A DNA stretch of 64,000 nucleotides from Prorocentrum cordatum. Taxonomy: Eukaryota; Sar; Dinophyceae; Prorocentrales; Prorocentraceae. Location: NCBI GenBank assembly GCA_963575745.1, contig CAUYUJ010022060.1, forward strand, positions 540,358-604,357. The letters run 5' to 3'. The notes beneath the pieces were generated by a model, which was not told the DNA's origin, made no database searches, and saw only the letters and a program-made list of their open reading frames with translations. Position 1 is the stretch's first letter; the number at the start of each line of letters is the position of its first letter. Both the position numbers and the translations under genes were made by a program. Below, piece after piece: positions 1 through 10,498 of the stretch.

Positions 1-272
1 AGAGTGATGGCTGGCTGCAGCTTGGAGCCCTGCACGGATACTACGTTTCCATGCGGTGGCACTGTGTAGGATGTATTGTTCCCTAGCTGCGAGGTCGTCC
101 GTTGGGGCAGGTAGGCTAGCACACGGTAGCGACGCTCTGTGCAACCACGTCATGTCCTCAATAAGCTGCCCGAGTGTGGTGTGCTCCTGCATGCGCTGTC
201 GACCCGTCGCATCGTGCCATTCTGCCGCCATGAGAGCAAACGCAAGTGTCGGAAGGGTGTGCAATACATCGG
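1..272 (-). pseudogene. C-terminal part of the LINE reverse transcriptase ORF
   Basis: The minus strand is open across this whole stretch in one frame, starting near 271 with residues DVLHTLPTLAFAL. It contains a WHDATGRQ segment, a QLIEDMTWLH segment and a C-terminal AWKRSIRAGLQAA. This is the helical region that follows the thumb in LINE polymerases. The upstream half of the same protein stops at about 2,401 with RLRLFGSL, so the two pieces are one coding sequence split by the insertion at 273-2,394. The piece is cut off by the window edge. Identification is by pattern and by position relative to the polymerase. Confidence 0.65.
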
Positions 273-1081
273 CGCTACGAAAGTTTTGACCCGTTTTGTG
301 TTTTCAGCTAAACAACGCCTGAGCATCACATTGGTTATGAACACCACGACGGCCGTGAGCATCACTCCAAAGCCTGAGAGCACCACAGCATCTATGAGCA
401 GCCGAGCGCTGGTTATCACCTTGACGCTAGCACCCCCGTGGCGGGGGCGCCATTTCGAGTTCGAACGGAACAAATGCCGAACATCATTTTGCAGGAAGTC
501 CTGTGCGGGGGCGCCATTTCGAAATCGAGGCAGAAAGGTTTCGATTTCTATGTTTGGGGAAATCCTGTGCGGGAGCGCCATTTCGAAATCGAAGCAGAAA
601 GGTTTCGAAATTCTATTCTTGCGGAAGTCCTAAGCGGGAGCGCCATTTCGAAATCGAACCCGGAAATTTCGAAATCGTTCGAACTCGTCTTTTTCGAGGA
701 AGTAGCAAGCGAAACCGCCGTTTCGAAATGGCCACGCCGCTTGGCATTTCAAATTTTAAAAGCCCTGATCCGAAAACTCGAAAATGCAGCTTTCGCATCG
801 GACTTCCCCCCAAAAACGAGCTCGACTGGATTTCGAAACCCTCGGGCTCGATTTCGAAGCGTGGCTTTCGCCTAGGACTTCCCCCCCAAAACGAGCTCGA
901 CTGGATTTCGAAACCCGCGGGCTCGATTTCGAAAGGGCGGTGCCGCCCGAGACTGGAGCGAAAAATGCTTCAACCGAACATTGTACTGGGGCCCCGCGGC
1001 CTACCGGGCCAACTGCCAACGTTGTGCTGGGGCCCCGTCGCCTAACGGGAGGCGTTGAAGTTTGGCCGAACTTTCGTAGCG
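273..1081. mobile_element. TIR element, copy A (non-autonomous DNA transposon-like)
   Basis: Begins CGCTACGAAAGTTTTGACC and ends GGCCGAACTTTCGTAGCG, a near-perfect terminal inverted repeat of about 19 bp. A second copy lies at 1,606-2,394 in the same orientation. The interior holds tandem 75-80 bp blocks rich in TTTCGAAATCGA (430-690), then blocks built on CTCGACTGGATTTCGAA (810-930), and two versions of a GGGGCCCCG...CTAACGGG motif (985-1,050). No transposase-like protein is seen, so it would depend on another element. No clear target-site duplication is visible. Confidence 0.7.
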
Positions 1082-1605
1082 GCGAAGTGGAACTTCAAAC
1101 TTCAAAACTTCATGTCAGTCGTGTAAGATGCCCATGGAACTTCAAACTTCAAAGCTTCATGTCAGTCGTGTAAGATGCCCAATGGAACTTCAAACTTCAA
1201 AACTTCATGCCAGTCGTGTTAGATGCCACTTCAGACTTCCAGAAATCATGCCAGTCGTGTAAAATGTCGATGGAACAGCAAACTTCAAAACTTCATGTCA
1301 GTCGTGTAAGATGCCCAGTGGCACTTCAAACTTCAAAACTTCATGTCATGTCAGTCGTGTAAGATGCCAATGGAACTTCAAACTTCAAAACTTCATGTCA
1401 GTCGTGTAAGATGCCCATGGAACTTCAAACTTCGAAACTTCATGTCAGTGGTGTAAGATGCCACTTCAATCTTCTAACTATCATGTCAATCGTGTAAGAT
1501 GCCCACGGAACCTCGAACTTCAAAACTGCATGTCAGTCGTGTAAGATGCCCAGTGGAACTTCAAACTTCAAAACTTCATGTCAGTCATGTAGGATGCCGA
1601 GCGGG
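1082..1605. repeat. Minisatellite, unit about 48 bp, about 11 copies
   Basis: Repeats of GGAACTTCAAACTTCAAAAC followed by TTCATGTCAGTCGTGTAAG and ATGCCCAT. Copies vary by small substitutions, and short forms occur at about 1,225 and 1,465. The array lies exactly between the two copies of the TIR element. Confidence 0.9.
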
Positions 1606-2394
1606 GCTACGAAAGTTTTGACCAGCGTTGTGTTTTCAGCGAAACAACGCCTGAACATCACATTGGCTATGAACACCACGACGGCCGTGAGCATCACTCC
1701 AAAGCCTGAGAGCACCACAGAACCTATGAGCAGCCGAGCGCCGGCTATCACCTTGACGCTAGCACCCCCGTGGCGGGGGCTTCGAGTTCGAACGGAACAA
1801 ATGCCGAACCTCAGTTTGCAGGAAGTCCTGTGCGGGGGCGCCATTTCGAAATCGAGGCAGAAAGGTTTCGATTTCTATGTTTGAGGAAGTCCTCTGCGGG
1901 AGCGCCATTTCGAAATCGAAGCAGAAAGGTTTCGAATTCTATGTTTGCGGAAGTCCTAGGCGGGAGCGCCATTTCGAAATCGAACCCGAAAGTTTCGAAA
2001 TCGTTCGAAATCGTTTTTTTTTCTAGGGAGTAGCAAGCGAAACCGCCGTTTCGAAATGGCAACACCGTTTGGCATTTAAAAATTTTACAACCCTGATCCG
2101 AAAACTCGAAAATGCAGCTTTCGCATGGGACTTCCCCCCAAAAACGAACTCGACTGGATTTCGAAACCTCGGGCTGGCTTTCGCCTAGGACTTCCCCCCC
2201 AAAACGAGCTCGACTGGATTTCGAAACCCGCGGGCTCGATTTCGAAAGGGCGGCGCCGCCCGAGACTGGAACGAAAAATGCTTCAACCGAACATTGTACT
2301 GGGGCCCCGCGGCCTAACGGGCCCACTGCCAACGTTGTACTGGGGCCCCGTCGCCTAACGGGAGGCGTTGAATTTTGGCCGAACTTTCGCAGCG
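1606..2394. mobile_element. TIR element, copy B
   Basis: Direct repeat of the element at 273-1,081, about 790 bp, with substitutions and small deletions (for example, part of the GGGCTCGATTTCGAAGC block is lost near 2,170). Its left end has lost the first CG of the inverted repeat; its right end reads GGCCGAACTTTCGCAGCG. Beyond 2,395 the LINE reverse transcriptase resumes. Confidence 0.7.
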
Positions 2395-2395
2395 G

Positions 2396-4260
2396 CGAAG
2401 TAGTGACCCAAATAACCGCAAGCGTGCTGCACGTAATAACATAGCAGGCGTAGGTCTGCGCCGTGCAAACACTAGCGCGTCAGACACCTGGGGCTGCTCT
2501 TCCTGAAAGCGTACGCGTGCTGCTGCTCTGTGCACTTTCACGACTTCACCGTGTACAAGCTTGGCTTCAGCAGTAGTGAGTCGTGTCCATGCGCCTGCAT
2601 TGTACATTCTCCCTGGGAGTACTAAGCTGTCTGCTGATGTCAGGTGTGTGTACTGCAGTAGTCTGGAAGGCTCGTTTTTGCAAAAAATTGAAGCGACGCA
2701 GCAATATATGTGGCACGGTACTTGATGTCCGGAATGAACGAACCGTTGGCATCAATGACCAAACCAAGGTGCACGTAGTGATGCAACATATGGGCACTGA
2801 GCTCACCAAACATGCCTGACGTGCACTGCATGCGCCTACCATGCTCGACCCACGCAGCGTGTCGCACGCGCTTCATGCCATGTTTTCCACATAATCAGTG
2901 CTGCTGTCTTCGCTGTGCCAACATTTAGCTTGTGCCCCCGCTTCGCAAAGGCATCCGTCACAACTCCCAATGCGAACGACAATGCTGGATATGTTTGTAA
3001 TGCAGGTAGTATGAAAATTACACTGTCATCTGCGTGCGACACATCCACAAGGCTGGCAACAGTGTCGGGCTGCTGTTGTCTGCCTTATAGGGGCGTGACT
3101 CTGCGACTGTTGGCCGTTGGGAATTCCACCGGAAGGGCTTCATCCATCAGTCGCTCACGGATCTCGGTCATACATTCGGCCATTTGTATCTCGAAAAGAA
3201 AGTCTGCGAGGGGCTGGCCGGGAAAAAATGACCGCTGGAGCAGAGAAACCTGGTCGGAACCTTCGCACACAAACCACGTCGCCTGATAGCTCCACCTGTG
3301 CCAATGCATGGGGACCGTCCTGGCTATCGTGCTGTCGTAGTCGTGAAGTGTTTCCACGTAACCTACGCTCCAATTCCGTCATCGCACTGGGTGGGAGCCC
3401 CGAGGTCCGAACCAAAGGTGCGACGGTTTCGCTATCCATGTCGGTGCCCCGATGAGCTTGAATAGCGAACTTACGGATGGCTCTGTAGAAGGCATGTACA
3501 GCGTCCAAAAGCAACGCACCAAAGGATAGCCATCGGGCCTTGGCAAGTGACTGAGTGACTCTTACCAACAGGGACGCGCGTGTAGTACCCCGTCCTGGCA
3601 GCCCCCCAAATTGTGTTTCTCCAGCATCAACGTGAAGCTGTGGCAGGAGGGCTTTCCTGAAGCATCTTCTCGAGGCATTGCCTATTTGGGATGGCACCAA
3701 TATTGACCGTGAGCTGGAGCACTTGGATGGGTCGGGTTGGCCAGACTTGATCAACGCTCGATAAGAAAAACCTCCTTTCCACCGCATAGGCTCCACCAAG
3801 GACAAAGGGAACTTGAGCTGCAGTGGATAATAGTACTCGGCAATCGTAATAGGATTTTTTAACAACGCACCTGGTATTCTATCGCATCCTGAGGCTGAAT
3901 CACGCGCCTGACGGCACGACGCCTGGAACTGAGCCAACGCCGCGATAGTAGTTAGATTGACTGGGCCAACTCCTACTCCACCGTAGGGTTTGCGGTGAAC
4001 ATAATTTTGGAAATGCGGTACGTCTTGTAGTGGTAGCGTGGCGTGGCGAAGTGTTGTTGCCAACGTCTAGCGACCGTGGGGGCGTCTGCGATGGCCCGCC
4101 CATCAGCATCATGAAGGGCTGGTAGCGATCTCTCCGTGCGGCGACGCTTGGAGCCGGCTCCAATCCTTCTGAAGGCTTTGTATGCCTCAGCGAACTGTCT
4201 CCTATCCCGCGCTGATTGCACGTCTGCTGCAACGTGTGTACAGTGCCACGCTGCATCCTG
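2396..4260 (-). pseudogene. LINE reverse transcriptase, broken into several frames
   Basis: Makes cDNA from element RNA at the nicked target in an active LINE. Read downward: a pre-RT segment with AYKAFRRIGAGSKRRR and VARRWQQHFA (4,221-4,050), fingers and palm with ASGCDRIPGALLK, FGGLPGRGTTRASLLVRV and ALLLDAVHAFYRAI (4,063-3,155), then PGQPLADFLFEIQMAE in another frame (3,357-3,085). The catalytic box appears as SHADDSVIFI (about 3,048), where YADD is usual, followed by GHKLNVGTAKTAAL. The thumb-side HLGLVIDANGSF (2,876-2,640) and a segment ending RLRLFGSL (2,607-2,401) follow. At least four frame changes make it a pseudogene. The remaining C-terminus is at 1-272. Confidence 0.85.
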
Positions 4261-4332
4261 ACCCGTAGATTGTTGTATAACGCGCGTAGCTGAACGTAGG
4301 AAGATGGCCCCGAACCCCCGAAAGAAACCTTG

Positions 4333-4944
4333 TCAGGCGCGTAGCATATCTAGTGCGGTAGGCATGTGTTGGAGCTCCTCAGGGTTGGGCAGCTCACAAA
4401 ATAAACGTAAACTTTCGACGAGGTCGAGCGAAAATGGCGGTGTGGTGTGGTGGCCTTCTGGGGTCTGTAGGGGTGTCGTAAATAATGTGGCGGCCTGCAT
4501 GGCTTGTGCACTGGCGTAGGTAACCCTTCGGCAGGCACGCATGACTGCCAGTTGGGATGGCCCGTCCCTGCATGTGCGACGCCAGCGCAACATGCGATAG
4601 CAACAGGACCAATCTCCACGGTGCAGTTCCGACGCCCATGCTGTGAAAACGCGTGTTAGCAGTAGCTGTGGCAGCCGTAGATGCATCTGTTGGAGAGCAC
4701 GTCTGCCGACAGTCCTGTTGTCCATAAGGGCGAGAGAACCTTCGGATATCCAGGTGCGCCGTCCTTGTCGTCCAGTCTCCGATTCAGCTACAGGAAAAGC
4801 CTCTGGCGCTGCTTGGAGAAGGTGTTCGTTGAGGAATTGGGCATGTTCATCTGGGTGGGTGCTGTAGCTGGGCTGTGGGACCGCTCTGAGCGCATCAGCA
4901 AACAGGTCCTGGTAGACAGGGTCTGTTAGCTTGAGCGGGTCCAT
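4333..4944 (-). pseudogene. LINE linker between endonuclease and reverse transcriptase
   Basis: Open for about 200 residues from about 4,944, with a LTDPVYQDLFADALRAVPQP start and a helical, Arg-rich middle (TWISEGSLALMDNRT, LTRVFTAWA). It occupies the expected place between the endonuclease and polymerase of the element. No separate enzymatic motif is seen. Confidence 0.6.
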
Positions 4945-5031
4945 TTGTGGTCTGTGCCAGTGTATAGCCTCGGGAGTGTTGGTGGCTGAGGTGATGCGGA
5001 TATCCGCTGCAACAACAAAGTGGTCGTCCTG

Positions 5032-5768
5032 TCATAACCATAGGCCCAGATTGATATCGACGCCGAACTGTACCGCGGCTGTCGCACAATCGAGCGGCGT
5101 GGTCATATAGCCTATACAATGAAGCGGTATATCCTGAGAAACTCCAGGTGGCATCCAGGTCCCATAAACACCAGTGTAGGATTCGATGACTGCACCAGGG
5201 GCCGCTTGATTTGTTCTCCTGAGAAACTCGTGGAATCTCTGTCCGGCCTGATTTTGCCCTTCGGGCGCCATGCCACCAATGTGCACTGACTGTTGGGATC
5301 CGACAGTAGCGTTGGCATCGAGCAGGCGATGGAGAGGTGCAGGCTGCGCGCGACATGCAATGCGCCGCTCAATTCCATCCCGCCATGCTGAAATCTCCGC
5401 CCCATCTCGCCGCGAGCGCGGTGCATGGCCCACAAGTACGTCGATGCACATGCTAGGTGCTCGTATGGCAACCAAGACGAGATGTGTCTGCGTGCCACTG
5501 CAAGTGCCCCTATATACGGCAACTCTACATTTTCCCACAACGCTAAGCTTCCAACACCATTCGTCTCTGAAGCCGCTGCAACAACAATATGCTGGCCAGC
5601 GGGTGTCCATGTGTTGTGTCGCATGCGTGTTTCTATGGTTCCAACTAGGTGTATGCCACGCGCTGCACATTGACGTGAGCCAAAGGGCGGCTTGAAATTC
5701 TGCCGCGCCAGATACATTGCGCATGGAGCTGGATAGATCTGAGTCTGTCCCACAGAGGTACCCATCAC
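5032..5768 (-). pseudogene. LINE apurinic/apyrimidinic-type endonuclease, frameshifted
   Basis: This domain would nick target DNA to prime reverse transcription. Two overlapping frames carry it. The first (5,768 down) has IHLVGTIETRMRHNTW and GQHIVVAAASETNGVGSLAL, matching the ETR and GG.LW blocks of the exonuclease-endonuclease-phosphatase fold. The second (from about 5,480) has CIDVLVGHAPRS, then DANATVGSQQS, matching HAP and the DAN catalytic block, and HCIGYMTTP in place of the usual HRIDYI. The change of frame between the two halves, and the altered final block, mean it is inactive. Confidence 0.75.
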
Positions 5769-5783
5769 ACCGATATATTACAT

Positions 5784-6215
5784 CTACAGTAACTCCAAAG
5801 AAACACAACCCAAGATCGCCTGCGTAGAGCCTCCAGAGCCATCAGTGTAAATCACGTAACGCACGATTTCTGATGTGGCTGGGATAGGGAAGGCTTCGGC
5901 TGTCTCAAAAAGCTGTCTTGCGCTGGTATGAGAGCACGGATGAAACATGCAAAACTCGGGACCTCGATCGGGCCCAAGAAAGAAAGGAGTGAGAGAATTT
6001 GCTGAAACCCAGGCTGCGATCAGCCCGCGCACGAGCTCGCGACAGTCTGGGATCGGTCCCAGTGGGCGAACTGGAAAACCATCGAACTCCATCCGATGAC
6101 CATCAGGGCTGTGATTCGTGGCTGGCTCACGACGCTCAATGCCAGCTGCCTCGGGCGGCCCGGGCTGCAGGCCGTCTGTTGCTTGCAGCTCCTCGCCGGG
6201 CGGCCTGCGAGTCAA
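5784..6215 (-). pseudogene. RNase H-like fragment upstream of the LINE endonuclease
   Basis: The minus-strand reading ends in RYVIYTDGSGGSTQAILGCV (about 5,860-5,800), the first strand and first catalytic Asp of an RNase H fold. Only about 50 residues separate this from the endonuclease, too few for a whole RNase H domain, so most of it has been deleted. The preceding 100 residues (IPDCRELVRGLIAAWVSANS and following) are not recognised. Confidence 0.5.
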
Positions 6216-7804
6216 CGCCGCCCCGACTCCGACGTGGCTGTCGAGCCGACAACGTCGAAGTCTCCGTCCCGCTGTCTGCGCGGGCTCCGACCCCTGCCGC
6301 GTCGTGGCCTCCGCTGGACTTCGATGCCCGCCTCGACCTCGAGCTCGCGCCTGCCAGCTGGCACTGGTATGCGGTCACCCGGTACAGGCCCCACGACGTG
6401 ATGCGTCAAGCGATGCTCGCAGCGTCGGCTGTCCTGGCGGCCGACGCGACTTCTCGAACTCCTTCTTGGCCTTCCTCGCAGCTGCTGCCTGCCCGCGGAG
6501 GATCTCGACTCTCTCGTCGTCTGTTGCTGCTGTTGCTGCTGCTGGTTCGGCATCATCATGTGCCGAGTCCACCTCCGTCGCTGCTGGCGATGCTGCAGCA
6601 CTGGCCTCCGCTGCGGGGGGCGGCCTGCTGGCGACGGCGGCGCGGCTCCTCCCGTGGCAGCGCGCGGCTGCGGAGCCTGCTGATGGCCCGCAGCGGCGGC
6701 GGCTGCGGGGGGGGAGCTGGCGCCGCGGCTGCCGCCTGCGGGCCCGGCCGCTGGGCCTGTCCTCCGAAAAGGCTGGGCCCCGGGAGCACCTCCACTGGGG
6801 TGAACACCTGCAGCTGCTCCTCCCTGTCGTCCAGCGACGATGTTCGACTGCAGCGTCGTGAGCAACGTTGTCAGGGCTGCAAGCAGTTCACGAAATCAGA
6901 CCTGGCTCGTCTGCAGCTCTGCGATGGCGGCGACACCTGCTGGCGGTGTTGCCGGGGCAGGTGGTGTCGCAGTCCAGTATCACCCATGATCTGATATTAT
7001 TATCCATGCGACGCTGGGGCATGCGACGGGCTGAGCTCCTCGAGCTGGGCTAGCAACTCCTGAGCTCGCTGAACTTCGTGCTCGCGCCGTACACGCTTGG
7101 CCTCAGCCGCCTCAAGCTGCTCTTGGCAGCGCTTCACATGCAGCTCGGCCTTGTCGAACTTAGCCTGCATTTTGTTGACGTAGCTTCGCTGCCTGGCAAC
7201 TTGATCTGGAGATATCCCGAGCTGCTTGGCGACTGCGAGCTTCTTGCCTGTTGCGGCCGCAAGCGCGCGATGATTTGCGGTGCGCGGGGAGGTCCCGCTC
7301 GTCGACCGGCGGTTCCACCGAGGCAGGGTGTCGGCGAGCCTCATGCGTCAAGGCTGGCAAAATGCCCAGTGCCGCTGTCGCCGTCCCTTCACCTTCTGAG
7401 CCATGGCCGTCGTGCTCACTGTCAGCTTCATCCTCGAACCTGACGCGGTGTCTCGAACTCGATCTGTCTACTGAGCGCTTGCGCGCGGTCACTTTCTCAT
7501 CATCATTACGTCTGCTGCGGCGTCGAGGGCTCGATCTTCGACGGGTACGAGAGCCGGTCGGGGACTTGCGTCGATCACTCTCTGTCCGCTGGCTCTGCCC
7601 GCCACCCACTGGGCCTGCTGGGGCTGGGTAGCAGGTCGGGCACAGCAGCACGTGTGGTTGATGGCGTTGCCCACATCCTTCACACCACCAGCCAGGCGGC
7701 GGGGGCGGCACTGATGGGTGCCACGGCGGCTGGATTCTCGTCGAACTCCCTCCTGATGCACCCGCACGTCCACTGCCCTTGCCTCGACCCTTGTCGTACT
7801 GCAT
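6200..7804 (-). pseudogene. LINE ORF1-like: CXXC zinc ribbon, basic region, coiled coil, Gln-rich
   Basis: A plausible start is MQYDKGRGKGSG at 7,804. Next comes a CXXC pair motif, WWCEGCGQRHQP then LCPTCYPAP, an Arg/Ser-rich stretch and an acidic patch (7,837-7,160). After a frameshift a long helical segment follows, with AAATGKKLAVAKQLGISP and heptad-like KRCQEQLEAAEAKRVR (7,344-7,000), then a Gln run and more basic sequence (6,865-6,212). Such proteins bind element RNA. Assignment rests on position upstream of the endonuclease and polymerase and on composition; frames are broken. Confidence 0.6.
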
Positions 7805-8175
7805 GGCTGGGCCCGCGTTGTGGTGTGCGCCGAACAACCGAGCCGCCGATGCCAGTCGCAGGAGGACACGCGCCTGCGCCCTGGCCTGGCGGGCTCGACG
7901 GTGTCACGCGGGCTCAGCACTTCGGCCTCTTGAGCGCGGGGACGAGCTGCTGCTACTGTCGCTCTGCGGCGTGCTGCCGAGCCGGGGCCGCACAGGCACC
8001 GGCGATGGCAGCGCGCGTCGGCTGGGCGCGGCGGGGTCCTGTCCGCCCTGCACGGGCGCGGGCCAGCGCGCGTGGCCGCCCGCCCCGCGAGAAGTTCGCC
8101 GTCCCTGGTATGGCGCCCGAAACCTCTCGGAGGGAGGACGAGAAGGGAGAATGACGGAAATTCGGGAGAGGAGAA

Positions 8176-8287
8176 AGTACCGATAGCGCTGCTCGTCCTG
8201 GAAAGCCCGCATCGCCGCGTCTCGACTTTCCTCGAAACTATCGTCAGAGCACACCCTGGGAGAGGACTGGGGAGTAGCGGTATGGAG
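8176..8287 (+). mobile_element. Short TIR element, family I (introner-like), copy 1
   Basis: Starts AGTACCGATAGCGCTGCTC; the right end GGAGTAGCGGTATGGAGG is its inverted counterpart. The interior shares CGTCCTGGAAAGCCCGC and CACCCTGGGAGAGG with copies at 22,731-22,938 and 54,569-54,711. About 112 bp, no coding capacity. Confidence 0.65.
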
Positions 8288-8289
8288 GA

Positions 8290-9670
8290 GGACGGGGACC
8301 CAGATCTCCACCGATGCTTCTGTCAACTGGCGGCTTTTATTCGACTTGGCCCTCGGGTGGCCCCTTCGGGTACGAGGACCATCAAAAATAAACCTGGGAC
8401 GAAAAACTACCCCGGGGGAAGCGGTCGGGAAATTTGGGACGCATAGTGAACAAATCATATATGCGGACGGAAATAGCGGGGAGAGGATGGATGAGGGCGG
8501 GTGGGAACAGCGACTCTGGAGACTCTGCTTGACCGCGTAGCGATATGAATATAGGTCGGCCTACACCTACTGTGGTGCTGCTCTGCTACGTCCCTGGGTG
8601 CGCTCATTTGTGCTGAGAACTTTGGGCCAGGATCCCGCATGAATACATGTTATCAAAATGTTCCCCGAGACTGGGGGGCTCGCGACACTTATCCCCGAGC
8701 TTGCGAGAAAGTGACAAAAGCTCAGCATATCCACGGCCAATGCCCCCAGTGAATTAGATGAGGCGAGCAATTCAAAGGTTCTCTGTGACCCTGGCTCTCG
8801 TCGGATGGAGCTCCCAGCCGAGCTGGCCCGTTTGTTCAAAAGGTGTGGAAACTCAAATGGCTTGCATGTCTGCGCGTGCCTAGCAAGCCTGACACCGGCG
8901 GTGAAATAGTCGCCTCGCTGACACATCCGTTTCCAAGCTCGCGGAGCTTAGAATGTTGGACAAGAAGACGTCTCAAGCACCAACCAGGAAGGGGCATCTC
9001 CTGAGAGAGGGTTCCACGAAAACGTTCAGGGCCCTGCCGAAAACTGCCCACTCGCGTCCACATGTGCGGCTTTGGAGGGGACTTCTCGACAGCAGCTGAA
9101 TGCGGCGGCATCCACTTCTTCTAGACTATGGAACTCACCGTGGCAGGCACCGCGCAGAGAGTAGCACCTCTGCTCGCGCCAAAAGTATGAGCCGCTCCAG
9201 CCGACGGTATCCGCCAAATAATGCATCATGATGTAATGCCGCCCCCAAGTTCCTGGCCTTGTCGGTCCAGTCGCTGCTCAGACAGCGGACACAAACGTCA
9301 CTGGGGAAGGCAATGTCGAGCGCAAGATGGACCGCCACCTTGCCGCTCTCGGAACCCAACCGTCGGTTAATCGATCAGCCTGCAAAACCAGCCCGCTGTA
9401 GGGCCACCTTTGAAAACACCCATCAGTACGGCTCAAAGCAGGCTCGGAAACCACAGTCGAACAATGAGGTTTCGGCTGCGACTGGCAGACGAATCCAAAT
9501 AGAACTCGTGGAAATAACGGAAGAGGTGGAGGACGAGGACGACGACGACAACGGAAGAGGGAGGATGAGGGAAGGGGAAGACGATGAGGATAGGAAGACC
9601 AGGAGGCGTTGCACGAGCAGGAGCGGTGGTCTTCGAGAGGAGCAGGAGGCGACTCTGAAAAGCAGGGGAA
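8290..9670. other. Unassigned sequence, no gene recognised
   Basis: Open frames up to about 200 residues exist on both strands but show no family motif. An acidic stretch at 9,515-9,600 (plus strand) comes from purine-rich DNA. It may hold introns or old element debris. Confidence 0.5.
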
Positions 9671-9676
9671 GCGCGC

Positions 9677-9769
9677 CTGCCCGGCGAGCTGCAGGGGCTG
9701 GCAATCGAAGACGTCTGTCCCTGGGAGCACCTCCCCGTAGCAGACCCGGTAGGGCCCGTACTGCTTCTC
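9677..9769 (-). CDS. Possible small exon of an unidentified gene
   Basis: On the minus strand GCGGCAG precedes a 93-nt stretch that reads EKQYGPYRVCYGEVLPG and ends LAGQ just before GGGCAG|GCGCGC. This would be a clean 31-residue exon with an AG acceptor and a GC donor, a donor type dinoflagellates are known to use. The aromatic-rich sequence looks more protein-like than its neighbours. No family is recognised and neighbouring exons are not identified. Confidence 0.25.
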
Positions 9770-9851
9770 CTGCCGCGGAATGCACGTTCGGCCGGGCCTC
9801 CTGCTGCTAAAGATATGATAAAAGCCTTTTTTCCCCTGGAGGCAAACAGCA

Positions 9852-9866
9852 CTTGAGCCAAAGGCG
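9852..9866 (-). other. Possible relic of the dinoflagellate spliced leader
   Basis: The minus strand reads CGCCTTTGGCTCAAG. The last 11 bases, TTTGGCTCAAG, match the 3' end of the conserved 22-nt dinoflagellate spliced leader, and GCC just upstream fits the leader with a 2-3 base deletion. Leader relics mark mRNAs that were reverse transcribed back into the genome. An 11-base match is weak on its own. Confidence 0.3.
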
Positions 9867-9899
9867 AAGTCTTTGGAGAAAGCTTGGCCGGACACTTCC

Positions 9900-10490
9900 C
9901 TGAGAGTTGCTATACAACAAAACGCAGCTGCCGAACGGGCGCTTCCTCACGGCTCACCAGCGCACGCTGCTCACCCAGTTGGCACGCTAGACCCCCCCCC
10001 TCGGCTGCTGAGCCGAACGTGGAGACGGGCGAAATGTAAATAGCAAAAGCGGTCGGGTGACGGACAAGTTCGAAAATAATAAGCAGCGAAGCCAGGATTC
10101 CGTTCCAGCATGACGAATCACATGGTGAAGCAGCAAAATGCATAACAGGTAAAAGCAGAAGGCGGCTATGATTTGAGCGTGACAGTGCAGGGGCCTCCTG
10201 ACAAGAAGTGCACTGTTTTTTATGTCGCAATGACCTAACCACACAAGACGTTTAATATATTCAGTCGCTTCGGTTTGATCGCGTAGAAGAGCATCTGGAT
10301 TTCATCCGATACTGAACTGAGGTCCCGTGCAAAGCGGCACGCGGTGATACTCCGGATATGGATTGAGCTAGTACTCCGTAGTGGGCGCCAGGTCGTGTCT
10401 TCCGTCGAAAAGCTGTGGGTTGGTACCTCGCATGTGCATGGACACGCTTTCCCTGCCCACGTATTACATCAAATCCTCTGCAAGGTTCTC
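9900..10490. other. Unassigned sequence
   Basis: No coding motif, tandem repeat or long inverted repeat seen. May include the terminal part of the copia element whose RNase H lies at 10,499-10,789. Confidence 0.4.
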
Positions 10491-10498
10491 GTGATATC

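Larger units (their letters stand above)
1..7804 (-). mobile_element. Non-LTR (LINE-type) retrotransposon, decayed and interrupted
   Basis: Read on the minus strand the parts come in retrotransposon order: a basic, zinc-finger and coiled-coil ORF1 (7,804 to about 6,200), a short RNase H-like scrap (about 5,860), an apurinic-type endonuclease (5,768-5,032), a linker (4,944-4,333) and a reverse transcriptase (4,260-2,396). The reverse transcriptase tail resumes at 272-1, beyond a 2.1 kb insertion. Residue patterns stay recognisable throughout, but several frameshifts and stops show that this copy cannot make its proteins. The true 3' end lies off the left edge. No target-site duplication could be looked for, because the 5' end is unclear. 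The layout resembles LINEs I know from dinoflagellate genomes; clade assignment would need a tree. Confidence 0.85.

Noticed and set aside
1777-1800. tRNA B-box-like GAGTTCGAACGG
   Set aside because: No A box or cloverleaf around it; the motif belongs to the TTCGAA-rich TIR element.
273-2394. LTR retrotransposon with ~800-bp terminal repeats
   Set aside because: Each copy has its own terminal inverted repeat, the interior is only a minisatellite, and no primer-binding site or coding sequence is seen.
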